Assembly (NCBI GenBank): GCA_024516155.1
Contig: JAJJXM010000009.1
Coordinates: 62,001 to 126,000 of the forward strand
Source: Pyronema omphalodes
Lineage: Eukaryota; Ascomycota; Pezizomycetes; Pezizales; Pyronemataceae
Reading direction: 5' to 3'
Length of the DNA: 64,000 nt
The notes under the pieces are model-generated. The model made no database searches, had not been told where the DNA came from, and worked only from the letters and a program-made list of their open reading frames with translations. Positions 11,981-23,858 of the stretch are shown here, piece by piece (within the stretch, counting starts at the first letter, position 1; the number at the start of each line of letters is the position of its first letter). The translations under genes were made by a program, and so were the position numbers.

Positions 11981-13550
11981 CTAAGCTGAGTTTCCCTTGG
12001 TTTCCGCCTTCTTAGCCTTCACCAAGTAGCCTAACAGGTCGACCTTAGTGACGACATGAAGCACCTTCATTCCACCATCAGCCTCCCTCTCAGTCACAAC
12101 AGCTGCAGAGTTGTGCTCAAAGAAGCGTCCAAGAGCATCGAGCGGGGTATCGAGGGTGACCTCATCGAATTTTCTGCGCTGCTGCTTCTTGATTTGACCG
12201 ATTTCAGAGGGGTCGCTGACGACATCCTGGAGCTTGGTGAAGTCGAACATGACCTCTGCAACCTTGGTCTCGGCAGTGGCTCTACCACGAGAAATGTAAG
12301 ATAGCAAGTTACCGAGAGTAACAAGTCCAACAAGTCTCTTGGAGTTGCTGTCAGAGAGAACGGGAAGCTGGTCGAAGCTCTTCTCGCGCATGATATCCAT
12401 AGCCTCCTCTGCGGTATTATTCTTGGTGACAGCAACGACGGGCTTGAGGTTAAGGTCACGGATCTTAGGCGCCTTGCAGGGGGTTGGCTCGTTCTCGTGG
12501 AAGTTGTTGTTCATCATCCAGCTGTCGTCAAGGAACTTGGTCATGTAGTTACGGACAGAGTCGGGGAAAACGACGACGACGGTCTTGTCTTCCTGGTTGA
12601 GCTCGGGGTTGGTCTTGAGAAGGGCCTCAACCATGGCAGAGAAGGCGGATCCGCAAGAGCCTCCAACCAAGAGACCCTCCTCGGCGATCAAACGGCGAGA
12701 GTACTGGAAGGAACTCTTGTCATTGGTCTTGATCCAGGTGTTGACAATTTTCTGGTCAAGAACGTCGGGGACGAAGTCATAACCAATACCCTCAACCTTG
12801 TATCCCTCGTGTGAGGTGTTGAGGGACTCAGGCACTGCAAGGATAGATCCAACAGGGTCTGCGGCAATGACCGTGACATTTGGGTTGTGCTTTCTTAATC
12901 CACGTGCAATACCAGTAATAGTTCCACCGGTTCCTGCACCAGCTACGATAGCATCGATCTTTCCCTGTGACTGTTCCCAGATCTCCTCTGCGGTGCCAAG
13001 CTCATGGGCAAGAGGGTTGTTGACATTTCCATACTGGTCGAGGATATGTGAGTTAGGGATCTCCTTCTGTAGACGCTTCGCAACACCGATGTGAGACTCT
13101 GGAGCATCGAAAGCGGCTTCGGTGGGTGTTCGGACGATTTCGGCGCCGAGTGCACGGAGGACGGAGACTTTCTCGGAGGACATCTTTTCGGGGAGAGTAA
13201 TGATGCATCTGTAACCCTTGACAGCTGCTACGAGAGCAAGTCCAATACCGCTATAACTGAGTTAGCTTTGGTAATGAGTCAAATGAGGGGGATACAAACG
13301 TATTTCCACTGGTAGGCTCAATCAAGGTATCACCAGGCTTGATACGCCCCTCACGCTCCGCCTCCTCAATCATACGACGAGCAATCCGATCTTTCACGGA
13401 TCCTCCAGCATTGAAGAATTCACACTTTCCATAAACCTTTGCTTTGATTCCTAGGGATTGCGGAAGGCGGTTCAGCCGTACGAGCGGGGTTGCACCGATG
13501 TGCTCAATTATGGAGTCATAGGCGGCTGGTGCTTTGTGAGAAGTTGACAT
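11981..13550 (-). CDS. CYS4: cystathionine beta-synthase, two exons
   Basis: This cytosolic PLP enzyme condenses serine and homocysteine to cystathionine in transsulfuration. Exons are 13550-13300 and 13250-11981 (1521 nt, 506 aa; yeast Cys4 is 507). Visible landmarks are the PLP lysine in GGSVKDR (about Lys53), the substrate loop TSGNT spanning the intron into GIGLA, the PLP-phosphate loop GAGTGGTITG, and a C-terminal pair of CBS-type repeats (TVEEAMDIM-like and LDTPLDALGRFF). No N-terminal heme-binding extension is present, as expected for fungi. The start (MSTSHKAPAAYD) leaves the usual short N-terminus. Secure call. Confidence 0.96.
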
Positions 13551-15081
13551 GGTGGGGAGATTATCGATATGATGGCAAAGATAGATGAGGAGCAAAAGGA
13601 GAAAACGAAGAAATGCACAGCTTTTTATACGATAGCTACGAAGATACGGGGTATATCAGCCTTGGAAGTGAAATGCGGCGAAAACTGGGTGTTCGAAGCT
13701 CTTGAGGTGTTGTGACCCGTGGGTGGCACTGGCGGCGTGGTGTGATGCAAGAGCTTGGGCCAGGATGCAGGACCAGGACTGCTCGGACCCTTCCGATTGT
13801 AGCCGCAGTGGCGGGCAACAGACGAGCGAAAGCAATACGAACACCTGCCTGGAATAAGATAAAAACTCACGATGTTTCCAACAGCTGTTTGGTGCTTCAT
13901 TAACATCATTACAACAGAACTTCCAGTGTTTTTGCATAGCGCATGAGCGATCTCCACTCCCGTACCTGCAGCTAGGATCAGCGACTGAACAGTCCGTCAG
14001 CGGATCCACTGCTAGTCTGGGCACGCAAACGGGCTCGGCGACGATACGTAATACATGATGTCAAAGTCATCGATGGATATACGGTGTGAAAGTTGGGTGA
14101 CGTCTACCACATAGTTCAGCAGGACTGAGAGGCTGCAGATATTTACGGGCATTTGCAGTGGTGCTAAGCGAAAGGAAATACAGCATTACACGCATACAAG
14201 CAATTGAACGATAAAGATGATATCACGAAGGAAAGAAGTTTGAATGAAAAAATTTATATTGTCTATGACTATGGAATAAGATGCTAAAATAAAGTCCTGG
14301 TTCTTTATCTGAAGTCAGCCAAAGTTCATGAGGTGCGAAGAAATCAGAAGGTAAAAGAGTGTAGACGAAATGTCCTCAGTGATCTTGGTGTATAAAGAGT
14401 AAACGCATGAGCTTGAAGCTTCATATACTATCTATGTGCATAGAGTATAATCATAGGAAGGGTGTGAGATGATGATTAAGACACGTGGTAACGTACAGTT
14501 TGAAGATTTTTCTGTGGGCTAGTGCGTAAGGTAAGAATTTTTTTCCTGTAAGTCTTTTGTTCAGTTAGCATAAGTTGCAACAACTAAATGGTATGATAAA
14601 AAAAGAAGTATTCGGTGTATGATCAGAATATGTAAGAAATTGAATATCAACGTCACGCCGCCCTTGATGAGACCAGGCGTGGACTCGGTACGACGTGCTC
14701 AATCGCAAATTATATCCTCATTTCGAGAGAAGGGTGAAAGGCAGGGGATGGTAGTAGAGTGAAGCATACCATTGATTAGTTGTTTGTCGCAAGGAGTTGT
14801 TGGTGGTGTTTCATGGTTTTGAAGAAATGAATGACGTGGGATGTCTGGTGTTGCAAGGTAAAGTTTGAGGAATGGTGCGGTGGCGATCTTTGTACCACAA
14901 CACCTTACAGCGCTAAGGGCTTCAACCCTGACTGCCACACAAAGCCGTCACAGCGCCTCGCACTGCCATAGTGCGTGCAGCGTTGCAATCGAGGAATATT
15001 GAAGCAATTTGCGACTACGACAAAAACGCGCCCCCGACGAACCCGCCGACAAACGACCGCCCCTCCTACCTAGTCAGCAAA
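13551..15081. other. intergenic between CYS4 and RPL14
   Basis: The CYS4 upstream region lies on the left and the RPL14 promoter on the right. The middle (about 14050-14650) is AT-rich without a recognisable gene. No convincing RNA gene was seen. Confidence 0.5.
15047..15061 (+). promoter_or_regulatory. 15-mer leader motif shared by ribosomal-protein genes (RPL14 copy)
   Basis: The sequence CGACAAACGACCGCC ends 20 bases before the RPL14 start codon. It matches the RPL37 copy at 14 of 15 positions and lies on the coding strand. It may be a promoter element or part of a leader; function is inferred only from recurrence. Confidence 0.5.
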
Positions 15082-15631
15082 ATGTCCTGTGAACTCAAGG
15101 CCTCCCCGTGGCGGTATGTCGAAATTACAGCTCCGAATCGGCTAGAGACGAAACCTGACGAACGGAATGTTGTAGGAACGTCGAAGTCGGACGCCTCGTT
15201 CTTTTGAACGACGGAGCCTCCGCCGGAAAGATCGCCGTCATTGTCCAGATCATCGACCACAAGCGCGTACGTTCCCCGAGAAAAAACGGCTACAAATCGT
15301 CAATTTCGCGACATGTGCTGAAAGCTGCCTACAGGTCTTGATTGATGCCCCCGAGGTCCCCCGCCAGTCTTTCCCCCTTGCCCACCTCAGCTTGACCAGC
15401 ATCACCGTCAACATTCCCCTCGGAGCCCGCACTGCTACCGTCGCCAAGGTCTGGGAGAAGCAGGAGATCAACGACAAGTGGGCCAAGTCCGCTCTCGCCA
15501 AGAGAATCGACATCACCCAGAAGCGTGCCGCTCTCACCGACTTCGAGCGCTTCAAGGTCATGGTCCTCAAGAAGCAGCGCAGATTCGAGGTCAAGAAGGC
15601 TTTCGCCAAGGCCAAGAAGGCTTCCGCTTAA
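15082..15631 (+). CDS. RPL14: 60S ribosomal protein L14 (eL14), three exons
   Basis: A component of the large ribosomal subunit. Exons are 15082-15113, 15176-15266 and 15335-15631 (420 nt, 139 aa; yeast L14 is 138). Family landmarks are NVEVGRLVLL and AGKIAVIVQIIDHKRVLIDAP in the N-terminal KOW-like part, PRQSFPL, GARTATVAKVWE, and RAALTDFERFKVMVLKKQRR in the C-terminal helix, followed by a lysine/alanine tail. The start MSCELKASPWR matches the family, with the first intron splitting the Arg codon. All introns are GT-AG. Very secure. Confidence 0.96.
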
Positions 15632-16672
15632 ATTGGTGGAGGAGTTTCGGGTCAAATAAAAATATAATGAAGTCCTGTTGTGCGCATATCTGTGTCAGTG
15701 AGACGTAGTGATTGCAAGCTTCAGAGTTCAGCGAAGAATTGTCCAATGGGTTTGAAGGAAAACGGCGTTTTTTGTTAGAAGTTTGTACCTGATTTAGCGA
15801 CATGTAGCTGAAATCCAGTCCTACTTGCCCCGGCGTTTGGGTCATTTGTTTGGCAATATCTTGACCCATGAATCGAACAATTACAGCGTGGATAAAGTTC
15901 AATATCACATGTTTCACGAGCTCTTTTATCATCTATTTTGTAACCTCAATTTCAATCAATTGATTTATGCCAAAACACAGCTCCTGTCAACACAACTATT
16001 GAGCGTACCTTAAATGCCATAAATAAACCAAATACCGAAGAACGGTAACGAAGATGCGGTACAACTTGTAGTTGCAGTAACCCCCGCCCGCCTTACAGCT
16101 TCGAAGGTAGATCTACGATGCATTGAACTGCTCATGAAAGCTTAAAGCTTTAGTTGAGGTTTATTATTCAAGCAGTGAGAGATCGAACTCCAGGGCTGAA
16201 TAGGGAGCTTTAGCTGGTTAGAGGCACCTGACCATACACAGCGTCTTAATTCATATAAGCTTTCCATAATGGCTTGAAATGTAACCCAAAAACGTCTGGA
16301 CAATCGTGAGTGAGTAGATGCCTGTGGCTTTCTATAAGTATCACGTGATATGTAGCTCATCTCGACACCATATCTCGAGATAGGATCAAAAACACGACAT
16401 GGGGCAACATTTGAGACACATTATTTGCAATCAGGGGCCTGGTGGCTATTAAGGGTATCTTAGGATCCACCAACAGAACACCAAATAAATGCATTCACAA
16501 GCTTATATTTTGGCTAAACATTCGCGAATGTATGAAGAAGCAGTCCCGTTTTAAACACCCAGAAGCAAAAAAAACCGACCAACCCGGAACCCCAGAAACC
16601 GAGAAAGAGATCTATATGTATTCCATCAGACCATGCCCAACTATCACAAAGCTACCCAGAGCTACCGACCTT
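15632..16672. other. intergenic, convergent 3' flanks of RPL14 and RPS21
   Basis: The two flanking genes are transcribed toward each other, so this holds both 3' regions. No further gene is seen. Confidence 0.5.
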
Positions 16673-17000
16673 CTAGTGCTGGCGAGCAGCGGTCCAGACG
16701 TTCTTGAGGAGACCGTCACGCTGAGCAAGACGGTTAAGGGAGTCGTCTCCCTCACCCATGGAGCGAACGAATCCGCAGAGAGCGTAGTTGATGGACTCTC
16801 CGGTGTAACGTCCGTTCTCGTCGACCTTTCCGACGGAGATCTGGACGGAAGCGTGGTCCTTAGCCTTGATGATGCGGTTGGTCGCAGAGCACTTGCGGGG
16901 GACGTAGCTATCGCGAAAGTTAGCCGGCCGAAATATCGATAGTTGTGGGTGTAATGGGCGTCTCATACAGGTCGACGATCTCTCCCTTCTCGTTTTCCAT
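16673..17000 (-). CDS. RPS21: 40S ribosomal protein S21 (eS21), two coding exons
   Basis: A small-subunit ribosomal protein. Coding exons are 17000-16969 and 16907-16673 (267 nt, 88 aa; yeast S21 is 87). It reads [11 protein letters not shown] then [22 protein letters not shown] across the intron, with the conserved [16 protein letters not shown] near the end. The first coding exon is 32 nt. A GTACGT donor at 17098 and AG sites at 17051 or 17041 suggest a further intron in the 5' leader. It is divergent to RPS10, 462 bases apart. Very secure. Confidence 0.95.
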
Positions 17001-17462
17001 TTTTGATGATTTGTGGGGGGGTTTCGTAAAAAACGGGAATCTGTGTTTATCTGGATCAGCGATTCAGTCGGAATTCGAAGTCGGCCGGGAAAACGTACGT
17101 GGTTCGTGAGGGTGCTTAGCGGTGTCGGGAGCGTGGTCAAAAATGTCGCTAACTTCCACACAACCCCGGTCCTCCGCTGCGATTTCCGCCTGTGACTGCT
17201 TGTGTGTGGTATGTTTACGTCAGCTAAAGACGGTTACTGAAGATTGGCTCGTTACCCGGCAACATGTACGCTGTGTGTAACTGACTAAGTGCGTCATACT
17301 AGGACTGTCAGGGCATATGCCCTCTAGTAGTCGCCCAGCAACGCACACACATGCTGGTGCGCTAGGTGAATTTCGAGGACCACATACCAGTGAATCGCAT
17401 CAATCCGACCCACGCCAACCGACCGCCCCGACCCCGACCTCAGTCCCAGCAGTTCTGTCAAA
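17001..17462. promoter_or_regulatory. shared divergent promoter of RPS21 and RPS10
   Basis: 462 bases separate the two start codons of divergently transcribed small-subunit protein genes. It contains a probable RPS21 leader intron (about 17051-17098) and the RP leader 15-mer on the RPS10 side. Coordinate regulation is inferred from layout. Confidence 0.6.
17413..17427 (+). promoter_or_regulatory. 15-mer leader motif (RPS10 copy)
   Basis: CGCCAACCGACCGCC ends 35 bases before the RPS10 start codon. It differs from the RPL37 copy at one position and is on the coding strand. Confidence 0.5.
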
Positions 17463-18269
17463 ATGTACGTCTATTATTCTACACCCTCGCGATTTACTGG
17501 AGGAGCCCCGCCGGATCGAGAATTTGTCATGTTTGGCGATTTTGTTCGGAAACCACCCGTGGTACTGGAAGAGATGGAATCTACGACATTGAATTTTACG
17601 ATGCGCGGGGCTTTGAGTGTTTCATATCGGGGAGACGTTTTTGGATATCACCAGGAACTTGCGACTGATTATCTTCACTCATAGGCTTATTCCCAAGGCC
17701 GACCGTAAGCTCATCCACGAGTACCTCTTCCGTGAGGGAGTTCTCGTCGCCAAGAAGGACTTCAACCTTCCTAAGCACCAGGAGATTGACACCAAGAACC
17801 TCTACGTACATACTCCAACATGTGCTGCAATTGCAGAACTGGCTCTAATCATCTTGTAATAGGTCATCAAGGCTTGCCAGTCCCTTACCTCCAAGGGATT
17901 TGTCAAGACCCAGTTCTCTTGGCAGTACTACTACTACACCTTGACTGAGGCCGGTCTTACCTACCTCCGCGAGTGGCTCCACCTCCCCGCCGAGATTGTC
18001 CCCGCCACCCACGTCAAGGTCTCCCGCCCCAACGCTCCTCCCCGCGGAATGGGTGGTGACGAGCGCCGTGGACCCCGCCGTGACGGTGGAGAGCGTGGTG
18101 ACCGTGAGGGTGGATACCGCCGCCGCTTCGAGAACAAGGAGGGTGCTCCTTCCGGAGACTCCCGCCCCGAGTTGTAAGCATCACTTTTCTTGAGGACCTT
18201 AACATAAGCTAATATTTAATCAGCCGTGGTGGATTCGGTCGTGGACGTCCTGCTCCTGCTCAGCAGTAA
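17463..18269 (+). CDS. RPS10: 40S ribosomal protein S10 (eS10), four exons, start codon split by an intron
   Basis: A small-subunit protein of the 40S beak. Exons are 17463-17464, 17685-17805, 17863-18173 and 18224-18269 (480 nt, 159 aa). Exon 1 contributes only AT, and the G of the ATG comes from exon 2, giving [16 protein letters not shown], the canonical eS10 N-terminus. The plectin/S10 domain follows ([40 protein letters not shown]). An Arg/Gly-rich tail ends [10 protein letters not shown]. The first intron is 220 nt, long for this genome. Secure; the split start is the unusual feature. Confidence 0.94.
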
Positions 18270-18736
18270 AAAATTAGCTTTGTTTTCTTTGTTCTGGGAC
18301 TTGGCGCGAGGGGGTAGATCTTTTGTTGAATCTCTGGATCACTTAGGCGGTTGTCCTAGTGTCGGGACCAACGTACGAATAAAAAAGACTATGAACCTCA
18401 GGAGTTACTTCATATGAGAAATCCAAAAAGGCGTTTTTTGTCGATATGGTTTGTTTAGTTTGGCATATGTACTCTATTCCAGTTGCGAAATTCACCTGAG
18501 TTTGAGGAATCACCATCAGCGCTGCGTAATCAGAGTTTCATCTGTCGACTAAATTTTAAGCCTCATAAGTTCATTCACTGCTACCGGATTGCTTTACTAC
18601 AATCGCCCAGTATCACATAACCCTTTGTACCTTCTTGTAGATCACTGCCTCGCCTTTGTATTCGGTTTTAGACCAAAAGTTGCCCTCCGCTCACTCGAGT
18701 GCTTCGTGAAAGCCATCATACTTTATTCATAAAACA
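18270..18736. other. intergenic between convergent RPS10 and MARVEL-like gene
   Basis: Holds the 3' regions of both neighbours. No further gene is seen. Confidence 0.5.
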
Positions 18737-19470
18737 TCACTGATAGGACCTAGGGCTTCGTATAGCAAAGCCCCCCACAACTTCTGCCCTATATCCTCCA
18801 TCCCCTCGCCAGCTCTTCTCCGTCAATCTCTTCAATCTTAGGTCATGCCTCCGCCTAGCCCTAATAGCATAGAACACCAACTGAAAGCTTGCAAGAACAA
18901 GAATACTATATTTTGATTAGCAAAAGTTTCACCAAATGACTCTCATATTTTGCAGTAGCCTACCTTTGACAAATTGCAATTCCAAATACACCTTTCAGAA
19001 GCCCACATTCTGGCTTATCAGTTGCCCCATCCGCACTTCTTGGAATCATTGCAGAACCTGTGGACAGGCCATCTCCTTCTGGGTTTGATAACCAATCCAC
19101 ACAGCCGTATTGTTTGGTAACTCCCCGGGTCATAACCGCTGTGACGACAAAGCCGCAAAGACATATTAGATCAACAGCTGCAAGCCACGCCTTCTCAGAG
19201 TTCATGATTGTGAATGCTGATGAAGTGACGAATTGTATTACGGATAAGGCAGCCTATTTACATTAGCTTTTTCATTTAGATAGATGTTTGTATGTGTCAT
19301 ACAAAGGCCAATAAAACCGATATCTCGGTCTTAGGTTTGGCGATGCCAATGGCAGGGCGTATTAGTAGGCGGGTAAATACGCATATAGCAGAGACAGCAA
19401 GTATTATCTGTACGAAGCGAACGCTAATGTGAATCCATTTCCAACCACTTTTTGAAGGTGAGGAAGGCAT
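18737..19470 (-). CDS. MARVEL-domain-like four-helix membrane protein, three exons
   Basis: This gene is easily missed because its exons are short: 19470-19303, 19253-18964 and 18905-18737 (627 nt, 208 aa). Exon 1 starts MPSSPSKSGWKWIHIS, then a helix (FVQIILAVSAICVF). The next helix spans the first splice (VLLAF then AALSVIQFVTSSAFTIM). A third is AWLAAVDLICLCGFVVTAVM, then a Cys-containing lumenal loop of about 50 residues. The fourth spans the second splice (LLKGVFGIAICQ then SILVLASFQLVFYAI). An Arg/Lys-rich cytosolic tail follows. Four helices with a long loop between helices 3 and 4 match fungal MARVEL-like proteins of the plasma membrane; the exact role is unknown. Both introns are GT-AG and phases agree. 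Confidence 0.78.
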
Positions 19471-21612
19471 GGCTGAGCAGGGCGAGAAGAAACGGGTATC
19501 AAAGAAAAAAAAAGAAAAGACGCCAGCGCCGAGGGGAATATGAAGAGAATAATAAGTGGTTACAAAGAAACCCGTTTGAAGATCCTTCGGGTCTCTGCAT
19601 TGTGAAAGTAAGGAATCACTGGCTTATATGGGATGATAAGATGGATGCGATTGTTTCGTGCACATCTACTTGAAACAAGGACAAGGTTGATTGGCACGCA
19701 ACATCGCAGTCACCTTCCGAACAAAGAGTAATTTTGGGTACCTCACCCCTGCTACACCGCTGAATGGTACAAAAGTATGTATTCAACCCAGATCTCTAAC
19801 AATTTCGTGTTGCAAGTTACGTCTAAGGTTGCATTATTTGCACAGAATGGACTTGCATTCCGGGAGAGAACCGAATTACGAGATTTGCCCTTCGAAGCTT
19901 GTCAAACGCCTGTCTCTAGAATGTGACAAAAAGAGTAGAAACAAAATAGGACATAAAACACCTTTCTGTCTTTCTTCTTCACGCGTGCCATCATGCTGTA
20001 ACAATTGCAGTTTCGTCATGATAGCGATGCTTCTATGCTTGACCTAGTCCAAGAGCCCTTGTGATCGTCATGGATGATGCGATAAACATAATTCTACTTA
20101 CGATTCAGTTATCCGATTTCACTTTGATACCCATCACAAAGTTAACAGTCACACTGAACTGGTCATAGATATTTTATCTTAGGCTTGTATTTTCATTGGT
20201 GGCTGCATCAATCATCAATACTCCCATATGTAGCTGGTTTTGTCTCAAATCGCCCACCCAAAATATTGTTGATCAGTGATAATCCCCCCGCCGACTCCAC
20301 CTGGTCCAAAAACAACTCTTCAGTTTGTGACACTTATAGATACCCCGCAGATTCAGAAACGCAAACATTCTTCCCTTGCTCTTCACTTCTAAGTACTGTT
20401 CAACAACCTTTATCTTGCTAGAATATTGCGTCCAAGCTCGAATGGCCGAGAAAGAACATTTCAGAAGACAACATGCGTAGCTCAACAAACTATACTGCCA
20501 CCCACGTTGTCAAGTTACATCCATACTTCAAGTTCAGAAATACACCAGACTAAACTTCCCATCCAGGGGGGTGTATTCATCACATTTTTACCCTGTTGCT
20601 AGCGGATGCATATACCCGTTACCATAGGCTTCTTACCTTATTAGCCACTTCAAGCTGGGTAGTTGCATAATATGTAGAACTTTCCCTCGGGAAGCTGCAT
20701 TCGTAATTGGCAGTAGAGTTGGGAATTGGGGTATCGCGTGGCTGAACGACACCCGGTGATTGATACGGGCTGATTGTAGGTATGCAGAGGGAAGGGATTA
20801 AATCCAAAAGTTGAATGCCGTATGCAGATTGATAAGGAGAGAAATGTAGTTGGAGATTGAGTATTACCTGGGGAGAGTGCATCAGTAAGTGTTTGAGTTA
20901 TACGGCGGTAAGAGAAAATATAAGGGTAAAAGTGGGAAGCTTATCTATTGTGGGGAAAGTGTATATACGCAGAATGTATTCAGAAGTTTCTATAAATCGG
21001 GCGAACCAAATAAAATTTGCACATAACAACAGCACAATCGTAACTTAAAAGGTTTCCTGAGAAAATTCAAACAATTTAAAGCGCCATAGTAGCTAATTTC
21101 AACTATAATCATCAAAAGACATGATCCACGGAAGGCTTTTGTCTTGGATTTGCAGCTGTATGGGGTTGTATGGGAAGACATGCTGACTTCATCTAGAATA
21201 CAACAGCTTGCCTCCTCAATGAGTTTTTAGAAGTAGAACTATGTATAGCCATACGGAGTAATGAGAGGAGGATTCAAACGCAGATTTTCAGGATTTCCAT
21301 GCTGATCCTCATAAGTGAAACCTGGTATTGGTGGATGTGCGAACTCTTTTGAAACACATAGCCTCACTCGACAAAAAGTCAAATGCATTATGACAGGAAA
21401 ATTAACATTAAGTTTTTGTACCGATTCATGTAAAATTATGTGCTTACATAAAGCTAACTATGTATTGTAAAAAGACTTAAACCTCCAAATGAATATTATC
21501 AAACGCTCCCCGCTCAAAGTTCCCGCTAAAATCACAACCATCTTATTTTCAACTCTTTTCCGAGGCCTGGATATACCGGTATCGATATCATTCTGGCACA
21601 GAAAAACACATC
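19471..21612. other. intergenic, about 2.1 kb, no supported gene
   Basis: No recognised coding family. A minus-strand frame at 20619-20882 (Pro/Ser/Tyr-rich, followed by a GTAAGA string) could be an isolated exon, but I could not extend it. The remainder is AT-rich. Confidence 0.4.
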
Positions 21613-22710
21613 CTAGGCTCTACTACCACCCTGTAAGTCCCCCTCAGTAGCACTCTTCTGTGCCGCGCTCTCTGCGTCTCTTTCCGCTGCTCCCTCCGTG
21701 TCCTTCATCTCCTTCTCCCTCGCCTCTGCCTCCAACCTGACCTCTCTTCCTCTCTTATGACAATACCACAGCACCAAAAGTACCACAAACAATCCCATTG
21801 AGATAGCTGCATTAGCGCCCAACAAAGCCGGAAACCTTGTCTTGAGCACATTTACAACACCCTTAAGTAGACCCATCAATGCACCAGGATTACTGATCAA
21901 TTCCTTCAATCCTACAGTTTCCGTTGCCAAAGCAGGGGCAGCAGCAGCAGCGGTCTTAATGATTTCCGGCTTCAACTTATCAGGGAGGGCTTTGATAAGC
22001 TTTTGAAGAAAGCTAGGGAGTTCCGAGTAGGTCTTTGAAAGCTGTTCATTGGAGTTGGTGAGAAGGTTTGTAAGGTCGTCGTAGGCTGTTGGTACACCGT
22101 TCCCAATATCGCGGAGGATTTGGGTGAAACGAGTTAAGAGGACTCGGGTTTCCGCAGAGAGGGAGAAGACACGGCCCTGCTTGATCGAGGTTTTAGCAGC
22201 TGTTCATGTAACGATAGTGGGGTGGGGAAAAGTTACATCTTCGGCTGTTAGGTTCAGCTGATCAAGGACTGCTGTAAGCTCGTCTTCTTCGCGAACAATT
22301 TCCTTTTGCTTCCCCTTATCTTTCTTCTCCTTCTCTTTTTCCTTCTTGATTTCTTTTTCACTCTTGGCTTTCTCCTTTTTCTCTTTCTTTTCCTGGCTGT
22401 GTTTTTGGCTCTCTTTGCTGACGTCCTCCACTGTCTTCCGTAGTCCCCGCCAGCGATCCACAATGACGTCCTTCCATTCCGAGTTCTTCGCCTCCTCTGC
22501 TGCTTCTTCTACCGCTTTGCTGGCCTTGCCGGGGAATATGACATTCGGTTTATCATCTGCCTCCTTCATGGCTTCTTCCAGGAACTGTTCATCTGCGGTC
22601 GACAGCACCGGTGTTTTCTCATCCTGCGAGGTCTGAGCTTTAGTGGTTTCCGACTGCGAAGTTTTGCCAGGTTTAAGTTTCTTGATGTAGCTGAACATTA
22701 TGACTGTCAA
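21613..22710 (-). CDS. conserved fungal-type protein with coiled coil and C-terminal membrane helix
   Basis: Two exons, 22710-22237 and 22179-21613 (1041 nt, 346 aa; a start at 22698, MFSYIKKLKPGK, is equally possible). The N-terminal 160 residues are polar and include a very Lys/Glu-rich charged helix (about 105-140). The second exon carries a helical region (SAETRVLLTRFTQILRDI, then LPSFLQKLIKALPDKL). One membrane helix at about residues 279-298 (NAAISMGLFVVLLVLWYC) is followed by basic KRGREVR and an acidic/Ala tail. This looks like a tail-anchored or single-pass organelle protein. I have seen similar unnamed proteins in filamentous ascomycetes but can give no function. The acceptor could be 3 bases further in. 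Confidence 0.7.
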
Positions 22711-23858
22711 GGTGACTGGATATCGATAGAGTAGCAGTGAGGTAGTCGTCTAACGATCGATTATTATCTACTGGAGTCGTTCGTTCAAGATGTCGTGAAG
22801 TTCGAGGGTTCAAGCTGTTGTAGGTCTTCTAGAGGATCCAACGTCGAGCTCCAAGCGCGCATACATATATCATGAAATCGACCAGCCAAGGATCCTTCAT
22901 TGCATTGCGTCACCGACGATACCAAGGAACAGGGTATAACATCTAGTACATATAACGTTTTTGTAGGCGCTGGCATGGATGCATGTTTGATCGCGGGGTT
23001 GTGGTTGGGTTGAAGATGTAGGCAAAGGGGGGGTACAGCCTCGAACGCGCCGACGTGCGCTGCGTTGAAATGGGGGGCGAGCTAGTGAACAAGACTGAAG
23101 TTGATGTCGATCCAATGGACATTGGGGATTTTGTGGCCAACAAAGTGACAACAAATTTTGAAGATTTGGGGCGGGCTGTAGGTATTCTGTTTGTGTTGGA
23201 ATATGTATTTGTAATGTCAAGATTAATCATCGTTATCGATTCCGAAATCCAACTGCACAAATTCGATGACTAGCTGATTTCTAGCTAACCTGAAATTCGA
23301 TTGCACATATAGAAGCGGAATTTACTCATTCAGTTTTGTAAAAACAATAAAAATAAAGTTCTTCTTGCTAAGGATATCCCCATCGAGATACTTGCACAGT
23401 ATTATATCTATGTGAGGGTTTCCTGGGGCCCAAAATCAACACCTTCAATGTGATGTCTGCCGTAGAGGCTATGATCATTGACAATGCAGCATTATCACTC
23501 AATAAGACATTATATACAAATTTCTAAACTCGAGTTATGCCAAATTTTGTCCACTTTTACGTCTTTACCTTTCAAACCAACCTGATCTGGGGGATGAATC
23601 GTCCAGAACCACTCGCTCATCAGCGTACCACTGCAATTGATCACATCCAGTCATGACATATTTTCATTAGCAATTAAGATCTCTCATATTTAAGCTATAA
23701 AACCAGCCTTGGTATTGTAGAAATGCATTCAAGCCAGGGAAATGACATGATTGGCCTTATTCTCTGGGGAAGCTTACGGCCCCGCTGTTATGCCTCTCGT
23801 ACCGCGCACCATTATACAGGATAACAATCTGTTGTAAGGCATAGATTTATATATAAAT
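22711..23858. other. intergenic between the coiled-coil gene and the repeat island
   Basis: AT-rich to the right, with no recognised gene. The last 40 bases weakly resemble the unit that borders each 1.65-kb repeat. Confidence 0.45.

Noticed and set aside
16160..16250. B-box-like GAGTTCGATCTC on the minus strand, possible tRNA
   Set aside because: Acceptor and anticodon stems do not pair.
19691..20047. 118-codon plus-strand frame upstream of the MARVEL-like gene
   Set aside because: Cys/Leu-rich without domains; likely chance.
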